DNA from: Shouchella oshimensis
GTDB lineage: Bacteria; Bacillota; Bacilli; Bacillales; Bacillaceae_D
Assembly (NCBI RefSeq): GCF_002019765.1
Contig: NZ_KV917380.1
Span: 424,707-488,706, forward strand
Length of the DNA stretch: 64,000 bases
Reading direction: 5' to 3'
The notes beneath the pieces are model-generated. The model did no database searches, was not told the origin of the DNA, and was given only the letters and a program-made list of their open reading frames with translations. Below, piece after piece: positions 51,191 to 59,460 of the stretch. A program made the position numbers and the translations under genes. Each line of letters opens with the position of its first letter. Position 1 is the stretch's first letter.

Positions 51191-52375
51191 ATGCGCTCAA
51201 AAGCGTTTTTTTTGTTGCTAATAGGGCAAGCCAATAATAGTGCTGTCATGGTGCTGTATATCATTGCCCTTATGGACGTTATGTGGAAACAGACTGGTTC
51301 TGTTTTCATAATGAGTTTGGTTCCTGTGGTTATTACAGGTACTCGTTTTGTGTCTAGTTTGGTGGCACCTTTATTGTTAAGACGCTATGCCCTACCCACC
51401 ATTTTAGCAGGAAGTCAATGGACGAAAAGTGTTCTGTTTCTTTGTTTAGTTAGCCTTATTTCGTTTGAAAACGTGATCCTGCTATTTTTTGCTGTAAGCA
51501 TGGTTGCCTTCTTGGACGGTCTCTCTGATCCAGCGAGTCAGGCATTACTGCCGCAAATCGTCGTCAAAACAGATTTGATGAAGGCAAATAGCACTTCATC
51601 TGTTGTCTTTGAGACAGTGAGTATGAGCTGTTGGCCAGTTGGTGGCATCCTATTAGTGTGGCTTCATGCAGAAGGCGTATTTATTGCAGTTATTGGCTTT
51701 TCCATCATTGCAGCCCTTTTCTTTTCACTAGTGGGTTTACATGCTCCGCAATGCCGTCCACATTCACAATCGGTTGAATGGAGAGTAAGTATGGGCATTG
51801 GGTGGAAGAAAGTTCTTGAAACGCCTTGGCTCAGACGGGTTATGGCAACAACAGCATTAGAGGCCATTGCCGGCGTAGTATGGATTGCGGCAATTGTATA
51901 CGTGTTTGTTGATGAAGTCCTCCATGTTTCGCAAGCGTGGTGGGGGTTCATGAACGCCAGTTTTTTTGCAGGCCTCATTCTCGCAGGCGTAATACTTGTG
52001 AAAATGGCTCATGTATGTGAGAGGCGGCTACCGCTGTTGCTTTTAGTCGGGTTTAGTGGTGGTGCAGTTTTAACGACGGTTTTTGCCTTGCATGCCATTC
52101 CGCTACTTGCGCTTTTGCTGGTAGCTGGTGTTGGTGTTTGTGAACAAATGAGAAGTGTAGCCTTACACACGATCTTGCAACAACAAATTGAAGAAGAAAA
52201 ACTAGCATATGTGTATACGGTGCAAGGAGCTGTGTCGACTCTTGCTTTCGGCATGGGAGCCTTTCTGGTTGGAATTTTGGCGGATGTCATGGACATACGT
52301 GTAGTCTATATCGGTTCAGCTCTCTTGCTGAGCGGTTGTTTTATTATCTGGCTCAAAACATGGAAGCGAATGTAA
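51191..52375 (+). CDS. MFS transporter
   Basis: A 394-residue protein with about 12 helices. FLDGLSDPASQALLPQIVVKTDLMKANS (about 114-141) is the DHA3-type central motif, as in the pump at 46816-48021. The first loop motif is degenerate (APLLLRRYALPT instead of G-x-x-x-D-R-x-G-R). AGAAGGAG before the ATG. No regulator adjacent; substrate unknown. Confidence 0.85.
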   Translation: MRSKAFFLLLIGQANNSAVMVLYIIALMDVMWKQTGSVFIMSLVPVVITGTRFVSSLVAPLLLRRYALPTILAGSQWTKSVLFLCLVSLISFENVILLFFAVSMVAFLDGLSDPASQALLPQIVVKTDLMKANSTSSVVFETVSMSCWPVGGILLVWLHAEGVFIAVIGFSIIAALFFSLVGLHAPQCRPHSQSVEWRVSMGIGWKKVLETPWLRRVMATTALEAIAGVVWIAAIVYVFVDEVLHVSQAWWGFMNASFFAGLILAGVILVKMAHVCERRLPLLLLVGFSGGAVLTTVFALHAIPLLALLLVAGVGVCEQMRSVALHTILQQQIEEEKLAYVYTVQGAVSTLAFGMGAFLVGILADVMDIRVVYIGSALLLSGCFIIWLKTWKRM

Positions 52376-52402
52376 AAAGGGCGGGTGATCCGCTCTTTTT
52401 TT
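52376..52402 (+). terminator. Terminator after the MFS gene
   Basis: AAAGGGCGG-GTGAT-CCGCTCTTT followed by TTTT. Confidence 0.8.
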
Positions 52403-52429
52403 AGTGGTTTAAAATGAGAGGAGAGGAAC

Positions 52430-52658
52430 ATGGCGGAGATTAAAATGAAGGCAAGGGGTGCTAACGCAAACAGAGACATGTGAATATGTTAAGACGATCT
52501 TGTATCCAGAAGCGGGACATGATATTGGAATTCCTTACTTGCCTATTTTTGCTACTTCTTCTCTAGGTGGTAGAAAAAGAGAAACAGCAATGGCAAGTAT
52601 AGAATTTTGGAAGGCAGTCATTCAATTCTTCCATACACACCTACAAAAAGAATCGTAA
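52430..52658 (+). pseudogene. Remnant of an acyl-CoA thioesterase/BAAT-type hydrolase
   Basis: Starting at an ATG with GAGGAGAGG upstream, frame one reads MAEIKMKARGANANRDM then TGA; the following frame reads CEYVKTILYPEAGHDIGIPY, LPIFATSSLGG and a C-terminus EFWKAVIQFFHTHL. These are the last 80 or so residues of a BAAT C-terminal hydrolase (about 400 residues), including its catalytic His in YPEAGHDI. The N-terminal three quarters with the nucleophile are missing and a frameshift separates the rest. Confidence 0.78.
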
Positions 52659-52691
52659 GAAACAGTCCTCATGCCCTGTTTTTACGATTCG
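52655..52691. terminator. Bidirectional hairpin
   Basis: CGTAAGAAACAG...CTGTTTTTACG, 12-base stem with one G-U pair, between the remnant and the lipase gene. Confidence 0.65.
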
Positions 52692-53320
52692 TTTATAGGA
52701 GAAATGCCTGACGCTATTAATTGTGCAAGTAACTTTTGATAACCTCGTTCATTTGGAAGTTCATGGTCAATAGCGAGTAGTTGGTTTGTGTTTTTTTGTA
52801 GAGCTTGATACGCATCGATAATTTGAACGGTACCGCGGTTTTCTAACACTTTCAAACGGTGGTTGTAGCTTTGTATTGCTTGATCAAGTTCTTCTTCTTG
52901 GGGGTACGGGTTGTATACATTTACGATTCGTATACAATAGGGCTGACGTGAGCCTTCTTTAATAGACAAGATATAGCGTAGAAGTGTTTCCATTGCTTGG
53001 AAGGTTACCATTTCCGCTTGTAAGAATGGGCGATCCGATTGAATCAGCTTCGCCATCTCATAAGCGTCTAGGAAATCGTTTCCTCCAGCTGTAATGGTTA
53101 TAATGGATGCGTTATAAATGAGATGTTCGTGCTGGTAGTTTGATGCATACCAGTAAAGTTTCCTGGCGGTAAAAGTCCCTTCACCCAAACGTTTTAAACA
53201 AACCGGCTCTTTTAGGGTTTTATTTAAATACTGTAAATAAGGAGTGATCAGTCCATTTTGTTGATGGCTAAGTGAATCTTCCGTTGTGAGTGAATCCCCT
53301 ATTGCGAGATAGGTGTACAT
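52682..53320 (-). CDS. SGNH/GDSL hydrolase (lipase/esterase) with altered His block
   Basis: A 212-residue protein. Block I YLAIGDSLTTED (nucleophile Ser10), block III TAGGNDFLD, block V IDHELPNERGYQ. In active GDSL lipases the last block is D-x-x-H-P-N; here it reads D-H-E-L-P-N (Asp185, His186, Leu188), so the catalytic His is shifted or lost. ATG 53320 chosen: AAAGGAGGTG lies upstream, and the longer frame antisense to the next gene is unlikely. No signal peptide; probably cytoplasmic. Relatives (YpmR/LipM type) are usually anchored. Confidence 0.78.
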   Translation of the reverse strand: MYTYLAIGDSLTTEDSLSHQQNGLITPYLQYLNKTLKEPVCLKRLGEGTFTARKLYWYASNYQHEHLIYNASIITITAGGNDFLDAYEMAKLIQSDRPFLQAEMVTFQAMETLLRYILSIKEGSRQPYCIRIVNVYNPYPQEEELDQAIQSYNHRLKVLENRGTVQIIDAYQALQKNTNQLLAIDHELPNERGYQKLLAQLIASGISPINES

Positions 53321-53418
53321 GAGGGGTGGATTCACCTCCTTTGTACAGTTTACTCTTAAAGGCAAGCAAAGCAACGGCGACTGTTTGTACAACTGAAAAA
53401 GAAAAGAGGGCTCTTTAT

Positions 53419-53820
53419 ATGTGGAAATATCATGTTCTAATTTGTTCATTGTTTATGATGGTTGGCGCTTTTATCGGTTTCTCCCTGCCCATGTATATAA
53501 GTGGTGTTACCATCACACCGTTAGATCTAGTGATCGCGCTCATTGTGGCAGTTATCTCCATTCCCATTCATGTTCTCATTCATGAAGCTGGTCATCTACT
53601 GTTTGGGAAACTATCGGGCTATCGGTTTTTATCGTTTCGTCTATTCTCGTACATGTGGGTGATGGATGAAGAACGAATTCGATTTAAACGATTGACGACA
53701 CCAGGCATAATTGGACAGTGTTTAATGATTCCACCTCCCTTTAAAGAAGGAGAGGCGTTAGAAGCGCAATTCATAAACGAATTAAAAGCTTATATTGCCC
53801 ATACTAGCCAGATTGGATAA
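53419..53820 (+). CDS. Truncated M50-like zinc metallopeptidase
   Basis: A 133-residue protein with two helices (about 5-25, 32-52) and the zinc motif HEAGH in HVLIHEAGHLLFGKLSGYRF (about 50-69), then LFSYMWVMDEERIRFKRLTTPGIIGQCLMIPPPFKEGE, characteristic of a family of large membrane peptidases of unknown role. In relatives the chain continues for hundreds of residues with more helices and an NxxP-type motif; here it ends 21 residues later with an unrelated-looking tail. Probably a clipped, inactive derivative. Weak ribosome site (AGAGGG). Confidence 0.6.
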   Translation: MWKYHVLICSLFMMVGAFIGFSLPMYISGVTITPLDLVIALIVAVISIPIHVLIHEAGHLLFGKLSGYRFLSFRLFSYMWVMDEERIRFKRLTTPGIIGQCLMIPPPFKEGEALEAQFINELKAYIAHTSQIG

Positions 53821-53920
53821 AGAAGAGTTTATTATTAGCTAACATCCAACTATGAAAAGAGTATAAAAAGTTTCTTCTTATTTATAAGCACCGCCCCGAG
53901 GCAAAGGGAAAAATCAGGTG

Positions 53921-53949
53921 TTGACAATGAAATTGGAAACCACTATGAT
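53921..53949 (+). promoter_or_regulatory. Near-consensus promoter of the RHH gene
   Basis: TTGACA (53921-53926), 17-base spacer, TATGAT (53944-53949). Confidence 0.8.
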
Positions 53950-53988
53950 CTCCTATATTAGAGCGAATAGGATGCAGAGGAGATGCAG

Positions 53989-54141
53989 GTGTTGAATCGC
54001 ATACCGAAACTAATAAAGTTTCCTGAGGAAATTGTTCGAAGGGTAAAAAACTATCAAACCGAACACAATATATCGACTTTTTCTAAAGCGGTCTATCAGC
54101 TCATTGAAAAAGGATTAAACAAGAAAGAACACTCGAAGTGA
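53989..54141 (+). CDS. Small ribbon-helix-helix (Arc/CopG-like) protein
   Basis: A 50-residue basic protein: KLIKFPEEIVRRVKNYQTEHNISTFSKAVYQLIEKGL fits a beta-strand (LIKFP), helix A (EEIVRRVKNYQTEH), turn (NIST) and helix B (FSKAVYQLIEKGL), the layout of RHH DNA-binding proteins. GAGGAG lies 6 bases before GTG 53989 (TTG 53992 and ATG 53983 are also in frame). A near-consensus promoter precedes it. It may be transcribed with the nucleotidyltransferase 57 bases on. Target unknown. Confidence 0.7.
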   Translation: MLNRIPKLIKFPEEIVRRVKNYQTEHNISTFSKAVYQLIEKGLNKKEHSK

Positions 54142-54198
54142 CAGTGTTTCTTTTCTATAAAAATGGAAGCGTTAACAATTAGGGGGAGGGGGGCGCTA

Positions 54199-54930
54199 AT
54201 GATTGACCGCACGAAAGCGATTAAAACAGCAGAAGAGCTAGTAGCTAATAGGTTTCCTGCATGTGAGCTAGCCTTATTGGCAGGGAGTGTTGCTCGAAAT
54301 GAACACACGAAAACATCTGATTTAGATATGATTGTATTTGATAATCATGTGTCTTCATCCTTTCGAGAGTCGCGTTATCGCGATAGTTGGCCAGTTGAGT
54401 GGTTTGTTCATTCTGCCACTTCGTATCGGGTTATGTTTGAAGCTGATCAACAAAGCGCGAGCCCTACCATGCAACGAATGATGGTTGATGGATTGGTGTT
54501 AGTCAACCGTACTCATGACTTTTATGAACGATTAAAAGCTGAATCAGAATTGGTTTTACAAAAAGGGCCTGACCCTTGGTCTTCACAAATGCAAAAGGAA
54601 AAGCGCTATTTTCTTACAGACACGTTAGAAGATCTAATAGGCGAACATAGAAAGCGAGAATCGTTCTTCATCGTTAACCATTTGATGGAACAGTTAGGAG
54701 AGTTTGTTTTGCGTATGAATGGTCACTGGATTGGTCAATCAAAATGGCTTTATCGGTGTTTATATGCATACGACAGCCATTTTGCGGAGTCTTTTTATCA
54801 AGCATTTGAATATTTTTATCAAACTGGTCGGAAAGAAAAGGTCATTGGGCTGACTCAGCATGTATTAGATGAAGCAGGAGGCCCGTTATTCGATGGGGTT
54901 TCTTTAGGGAAGAACAACTACGCTACATAA
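54199..54930 (+). CDS. Nucleotidyltransferase-domain protein
   Basis: A 243-residue protein. Pol-beta-type core: LLAGSVARNEHTKTSDLDMIVFD (about 27-49), i.e. GS...DxD with Asp45 and Asp47, then helical C-terminal part (about 125-243). Similar to aminoglycoside-type and stand-alone nucleotidyltransferases; substrate unknown. ATG 54199 is chosen: GGGAGGGGGG lies 7 bases upstream, and the earlier ATG has no site. Followed after 21 bases by an acetyltransferase, a pairing also seen in resistance-like gene sets, but resistance is not shown here. Confidence 0.82.
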   Translation: MIDRTKAIKTAEELVANRFPACELALLAGSVARNEHTKTSDLDMIVFDNHVSSSFRESRYRDSWPVEWFVHSATSYRVMFEADQQSASPTMQRMMVDGLVLVNRTHDFYERLKAESELVLQKGPDPWSSQMQKEKRYFLTDTLEDLIGEHRKRESFFIVNHLMEQLGEFVLRMNGHWIGQSKWLYRCLYAYDSHFAESFYQAFEYFYQTGRKEKVIGLTQHVLDEAGGPLFDGVSLGKNNYAT

Positions 54931-54951
54931 ACGAGTTAAAGGAGGATCTCG

Positions 54952-55425
54952 ATGCTACGTAAAGCAACTGAAGCAGACGTAAATGGCATCGCGTCTGTAC
55001 ATGTCCAGGCGTGGTTCACTACATACACAGGCATAATTAAATCTGAAATCCTTGCTGGTATGTCAGTTGAAAATCGAGCTAAAAGCTGGTCGCATCACGT
55101 TAAGGACAAGGACCAGCTTATTTATGTATACGAACGTGATGGTCACATTGTTGGTTTTGCGAGTGCAAGACAATCAACTGCTCTCATTTTGACAATATAC
55201 ATTTTAGAGGACAATCAAGGGGAGGGTATTGGGAAATTGCTCATACAAACCATCCTTAAAGAGCTAGCAAGTCTTGGTCATCAAAAGGCAACCGTTGAGG
55301 TATTAGAAGCGAATAGTAGTAAGTCTTTTTATGAGCGAATGGGCGCAAGTCTAATTGAGAGAAAGCTTGTACCTCAATATGGGGAAGGGAACGTTTTGTT
55401 GACGTATAGATGGGATGCTATGTAA
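54952..55425 (+). CDS. GNAT family N-acetyltransferase
   Basis: A 157-residue acetyltransferase. IRKATEADV-type start (MLRKATEADVNGIASVHVQAW), motif A LTIYILEDNQGEGIGKLLIQTIL (about 80-102; Q-G-E-G-I-G loop), motif B EVLEANSSKSFYERMGASLIER (about 118-139). AAAGGAGG precedes the ATG by 7 bases. Likely cotranscribed with the nucleotidyltransferase. Acceptor unknown. Confidence 0.9.
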   Translation: MLRKATEADVNGIASVHVQAWFTTYTGIIKSEILAGMSVENRAKSWSHHVKDKDQLIYVYERDGHIVGFASARQSTALILTIYILEDNQGEGIGKLLIQTILKELASLGHQKATVEVLEANSSKSFYERMGASLIERKLVPQYGEGNVLLTYRWDAM

Positions 55426-55509
55426 AAAATAAATAGAGTATTTGAAAGGCTAATTTCTCCCGCTCCTTCATAGGTATGAAGAAAACGTAAGATGAAGGAG
55501 CGTGTATCT

Positions 55510-56898
55510 ATGACTGATAACTATTCTGCTACTCAACCGTTTCCATCACCATTTTCAGGAAATAGGAGCTATGATTGGGAGCAAGATCAACCTGCAAGAC
55601 TTCATTCACAAACCGTTGGCAAACGTGGACCGATCTTAAAGCAAGATACGATTGAACATGAAACGTTGCAAACGTTTATTCACGAAAAGCTAAGAGAGCG
55701 ACCTGTTCATGTAAAAGGATTTGGCGCCTTCGGATACTTTGAAACGTATTATTCTATGTCTTCCTATACGTCATTATCTTTTATGCAACAAGCGGGAACG
55801 CAAGTACCGGTTTTTGTCCGGTTTTCTCTCGCTGTTAGCACAAAAGGAACACCGGACACTTCGAGAAATGTTCGAGGATTCTCGACGAAATTTTATACGC
55901 AAGAGGGAATTTATGATTTAGTATGTAATCATATACCCGTATTTTCGGTTCGTGATACGATTCGCTTTCCAGAGGCTATTAAGGCATTTTTACCTTCACC
56001 TGAAAATAACTTAATAGATCCCAATCGTTTTTGGCAGTTTGTGGCACGTAGTCCAGAATCCTTACATTTTGTCCTTCGCTTATATTCGAATATGGGGACT
56101 GTCAAAAGCTTGCGCCATATCCCAGGTCATAGCGTGAATACCTACGTATGGAAGAATGCTAACGGAGAGCGTCGTTATGTGAAGCTGGCTTGGTTTCCAC
56201 TTGCAGGAGAACGCTACATTCGAAACAATGAGGCGGTTCGTCTAGCTGGTGAAAATCCTGATGTGGCAGGACAAGATCTGTATGACACCATTAAATCCGG
56301 TGGAAAAGTAGAATACGGCTTATATACCCAAGTAATGGATATGGAGGCTGCGAATGGCTTACCGTATGACCCTTTAGATGATACAAAAGTGTGGGATGAA
56401 CAACAGTTCCCGTTTCTTCCAATTGGAAAAATGACCCTTAATAAGAACCCTGATAATTTTGAAGAACAAGTGGAAAAAGCCGCTTTTTCTCCGAGTCATC
56501 TGCTAGAAGGGGTAGAGCTCTCAGACGACAAGATGCTTCAAGGTCGTGCTAACATTTATTGGGATTCACAACGTCACAGAATTGGTTCCGAATTCCGTAA
56601 AGTACCGGTTAATCAGCAATCGAACTGGTCGCCAGGTGATTTAGTGACGAGTGGAGATGGCCGGTACATAGAAGGAATTATGCAACGATCGGACATTGAG
56701 AAACAAAATGATTACACTCAACCACGACTGTTCTTTGAAGCGTTACCAGAAAAAGAACAAGAGGATTTAATTCTAAACATTGGTAGCCAGTTAAAGGAAG
56801 TGGAACAGGAATTACAGGTAAGTGTGTTAGCTGAGCTGAACAATGTATCACCGGAACTTTCCTCAAGAATTAAACAGAATATGAACAACGAGAGATAA
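55510..56898 (+). CDS. Divergent heme catalase
   Basis: A 462-residue small-subunit catalase. Distal His67 (RPVHVKGFGAFGYF), Asn140 in DLVCNHIPVF (the second Asn of the usual GNN is His), proximal Tyr350 in RANIYWDSQRHRIG, NADPH/heme region RNVRGFSTKFYTQEG. It breaks hydrogen peroxide to water and oxygen. Many normally invariant positions differ (e.g. VRFSLAVSTKGTPDT for VRFSTVAGERGSADT), so it is not a plain KatA. ATG 55510 is chosen because AAGGAG lies 9 bases upstream, inside the longer frame. Monocistronic; no PerR box clearly seen. Confidence 0.88.
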   Translation: MTDNYSATQPFPSPFSGNRSYDWEQDQPARLHSQTVGKRGPILKQDTIEHETLQTFIHEKLRERPVHVKGFGAFGYFETYYSMSSYTSLSFMQQAGTQVPVFVRFSLAVSTKGTPDTSRNVRGFSTKFYTQEGIYDLVCNHIPVFSVRDTIRFPEAIKAFLPSPENNLIDPNRFWQFVARSPESLHFVLRLYSNMGTVKSLRHIPGHSVNTYVWKNANGERRYVKLAWFPLAGERYIRNNEAVRLAGENPDVAGQDLYDTIKSGGKVEYGLYTQVMDMEAANGLPYDPLDDTKVWDEQQFPFLPIGKMTLNKNPDNFEEQVEKAAFSPSHLLEGVELSDDKMLQGRANIYWDSQRHRIGSEFRKVPVNQQSNWSPGDLVTSGDGRYIEGIMQRSDIEKQNDYTQPRLFFEALPEKEQEDLILNIGSQLKEVEQELQVSVLAELNNVSPELSSRIKQNMNNER

Positions 56899-56926
56899 GG
56901 CATTTCCTCGTCTTATTGCGAAAAGG

Positions 56927-56957
56927 AAACAGAAGAGTTTAACGGCTCTTCTGTTTA
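56927..56957. terminator. Bidirectional terminator
   Basis: AAACAGAAGAG...CTCTTCTGTTT, overlapping the last codons of the minus-strand lipoprotein gene. Confidence 0.75.
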
Positions 56958-57547
56958 ATTGGTTTTAAATCTTCTTCTGTTACCCACTTGAAATTTTGAA
57001 CGTCTTCTTTGGAATTAGAGATAAAATCAATCATATAAACGGTTGTTTCCCGTTGATCGACAATTTTTACCCTCTCTCCTTCTTGTTGAGGAATAGGTGT
57101 ATGAAGCTGAACAAATGCCTCATTTTCTATAGAAGTTTCCCCGTCATCGTACATTTCTTCTTGAATGATCCATTTATAAGATAAGGGCTCAGAATCATTA
57201 GCCGCTTTATACTCAACTTCGTATGCAGTTGTTTCATATGCTCCTTTAATTGTTGCGACTGCATAGGCCATTCCAGGAACGGCATCATACAGAATGATTG
57301 CTTTTGAACCAACTGGATACGTTGGGTCTTCTGCTACCTCCAGTTGAGGTGGAACCTCATTCGAATAGTGCTGTTGAATGGTACCAATGTCCTGGCGATT
57401 TTTTGATTCATGTAATGTTTGAAAATGGTCAGTGTGTTCCTTCAAAGGGTGAGGTTGACCGCCATTTTGGTGGACGCCACAACCTGTTACAAGCATAATG
57501 AGCGTACAACATACGCCTGTATGCTTAATGAATGTGTTCAATTGCAT
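56939..57547 (-). CDS. YdhK/DUF1541-type lipoprotein
   Basis: A 202-residue lipoprotein (signal about 1-23, lipobox LVTGC). Two DUF1541 repeats: about 79-142 (YPVGSKAIILYDAVPGMAYAVATIKGAYETTAYEVEY...YKWIIQEEM) and about 145-198 (ERVKIVDQRETTVYMIDF...FKWVTEEDL). The family occurs next to copper or metal genes in some genomes but has no proven function. The second repeat lacks the H/M-PGMxGA motif present in the first. ATG 57547 has AAAGGAG 9 bases upstream. Confidence 0.85.
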   Translation of the reverse strand: MQLNTFIKHTGVCCTLIMLVTGCGVHQNGGQPHPLKEHTDHFQTLHESKNRQDIGTIQQHYSNEVPPQLEVAEDPTYPVGSKAIILYDAVPGMAYAVATIKGAYETTAYEVEYKAANDSEPLSYKWIIQEEMYDDGETSIENEAFVQLHTPIPQQEGERVKIVDQRETTVYMIDFISNSKEDVQNFKWVTEEDLKPIKQKSR

Positions 57548-57697
57548 TGATAACACTCCTTTTTAAAGTCGTGTTATTAGATTCTCCAATCTACTTAAAA
57601 GCATGCTTGACTTAAAAAAGAAAGTAAGTTTGATCAAATATTGTCAATGTAGTCTAGCGTATACTGTACGTAAGAAGTGGAGGTGAGTAAAGGTTAA

Positions 57698-58564
57698 ATG
57701 TCTACATTCTCGCAAATGTGTATGCAAGAGATCGAACAAATACTGTTTGAACCAACACAACTTAAAACGATTGCGGTAAGGACGGGGTATTCACCCTCTC
57801 ATTTTCATCGTAAGTTTATGGCTGAATTTAAGATGAGTTTCGTTGAGTATGTAAGAAAAAGACGATTGGCTTATGCTTCATCTTTATTAATCCATACAAG
57901 AAAACGAATTATAGAAGTTGCATTAAGTGTCGGCTTTGAGAGTCAGGAGTCGTTTACACGAGCATTTCAAAAAAGATACGGGCTACCACCGGGAAGATAC
58001 CGTACACTATTAAAGGGATTAAAGGAAGGGGATCAAACGATGGAAGGAACATCGATAAAAGGATGGATGTTAGCAGGGGACGAACCACAGCATTATGAGG
58101 TTGGGCTAGATACGCAAGTTGTCCACCAAGGAAAGCAGTCAGCTTATATAAAGGGGGTAACGGCAAAACCAAATGGAGGATTTGTTACACTTATGCAACA
58201 ATTCAAAGCGGATAAGTATGTAGGAAAACGCATGAAGCTTTCTGGATTTGTGAAAACGAATGGCATTCAAGAATATTGTGGATTATGGATGAGAGTGGAT
58301 AATAAGCAACATGATGTTCTCCAATTTGATAATATGTTTGACCGTAAAATTATAGGAGATACCGATTGGAACATCTATAGTATCGTTCTAGATATCCCGG
58401 AAGAGAGTGACTTGATTGCTTTTGGTCTAAACGTATCGGGGCCCGGACAAGTATGGTTAGACAGTTTAATCTTTCATGAAGTAAAGAAGACAGTTCCTAC
58501 AACAAATGTTGATTGGCAATCTGAATTGGATGATGAGCCACAGAACCTCACTTTTGATAACTGA
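57698..58564 (+). CDS. AraC-type regulator with N-terminal HTH and C-terminal beta-sandwich-like domain
   Basis: A 288-residue protein. The double HTH is N-terminal (about 8-105): FEPTQLKTIAVRTGYSPSHFHRKFMAEFKMSFVEYVRKRRLAYASSLL and IIEVALSVGFESQESFTRAFQKRYGLPPGRYR. The C-terminal region (about 118-270) begins IKGWMLAGDEPQHYEVGLDTQVVHQGKQSAYIKG and resembles jelly-roll carbohydrate- or lipid-binding modules found in such reversed AraC proteins. It probably senses a small ligand. GGAGGTGAG lies upstream of the ATG. Diverges from the YdhK gene; target unknown. Confidence 0.85.
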   Translation: MSTFSQMCMQEIEQILFEPTQLKTIAVRTGYSPSHFHRKFMAEFKMSFVEYVRKRRLAYASSLLIHTRKRIIEVALSVGFESQESFTRAFQKRYGLPPGRYRTLLKGLKEGDQTMEGTSIKGWMLAGDEPQHYEVGLDTQVVHQGKQSAYIKGVTAKPNGGFVTLMQQFKADKYVGKRMKLSGFVKTNGIQEYCGLWMRVDNKQHDVLQFDNMFDRKIIGDTDWNIYSIVLDIPEESDLIAFGLNVSGPGQVWLDSLIFHEVKKTVPTTNVDWQSELDDEPQNLTFDN

Positions 58565-58600
58565 AGAGACCTTCCCTTATGTAGGGAGGTTTCTTTTTAG
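58565..58600 (+). terminator. Terminator after the AraC gene
   Basis: AGAGACCTTCCC...GGGAGGTTTCT with G-U pairs, then TTTTTAG. Confidence 0.7.
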
Positions 58601-58854
58601 TTAACATCATAAAAATAAGGCGAAAACCTTTCGCATATTAAACGGAAGGAAGATAAAATGGAAATAGTATGTAGATTTGGTGCGTCTAGGGAAGCGTGTA
58701 CGTTTTACTTACATAACAATTAAGAAGAAATGGTTTAAGCGAGAGCTACTACATCCTTATAATATCGATAAAAAATAGTAAAAAGAACAGAAGCTTGTAT
58801 AGTCAGATAATTGAAAGTAGAGTAAGATAATGAGAAAAAAGTGGAGTGTCAAAG

Positions 58855-59322
58855 ATGGATCGTAACTATGTCATTATTGTCGTATCTCGAAACGTGGGTG
58901 CCTTAAGGAAAGAAAGTCATCTTACTGAAACACAAATGGCAAATGCGTTAGGCGTCACAAAGAAAACCATCGTTCAGTTAGAGTCAGGTCACCTCCGGGC
59001 AGGATGGACGCTGGTTTGTGCGATTTGTGCCATTTTTCAAGAAAGTGAGATTCTTGAACGGTTATTTGGTGGTGACCCTTTAGAAGTAATTAAGTTATTG
59101 AGTCATGATCGTGAAACGATTGTGCGGCAAAAAACAAAAGGTGGTAAAATTTGGTGGAAAAGCGTTAAAACATTGGGAAGTTATAGGCTTCAACAAAACA
59201 TGATAAGCCAACATTATCGGATTATTGATGATTTGGATTACAGAATAGAAAGTACATTTAGTTACGAAACGGCTCTTGAAACATTGGAACATCTTGCAAA
59301 AGGACGGTATGAAAAGAGGTAA
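58855..59322 (+). CDS. XRE family HTH protein
   Basis: A 155-residue protein with an N-terminal HTH_3 domain (about 12-65): NVGALRKESHLTETQMANALGVTKKTIVQLESGHLRAGW. The rest is a helical, basic domain without a recognised family. ATG 58855 has GGAGTG 8 bases upstream; a GTG three codons earlier would overlap it. Cytoplasmic DNA-binding regulator; target unknown. Followed after 138 bases by an RsbR paralogue. Confidence 0.82.
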   Translation: MDRNYVIIVVSRNVGALRKESHLTETQMANALGVTKKTIVQLESGHLRAGWTLVCAICAIFQESEILERLFGGDPLEVIKLLSHDRETIVRQKTKGGKIWWKSVKTLGSYRLQQNMISQHYRIIDDLDYRIESTFSYETALETLEHLAKGRYEKR

Positions 59323-59460
59323 GGTTCGTAGGTGAAATGAAAAGGAAATAGATAGGAAATTCAAGGGCATAAGGGTAATGTTGCTACGTTTGTGTTACTC
59401 TATAGTGGATAGTAAGGATCAAGTGAATAGTAGAATGTAGATGCAGGAGAAGATAGAGAT

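Noticed and set aside
54163-54198. Upstream ATG for the nucleotidyltransferase
   Set aside because: The extension is translated from the ribosome binding site itself (GGGGGAGGGGGG).
52430-55510. A new defence island (RHH, M50 peptidase, nucleotidyltransferase, acetyltransferase)
   Set aside because: The peptidase is truncated, the other genes look like ordinary accessory enzymes, and no effector or mobile-element context was found; only the RHH-nucleotidyltransferase pairing is kept as a finding.
58658-58723. 21-codon frame with GGAAGGAAG upstream between the AraC and XRE genes
   Set aside because: Too short, no recognisable features, and no separate promoter; could be chance.
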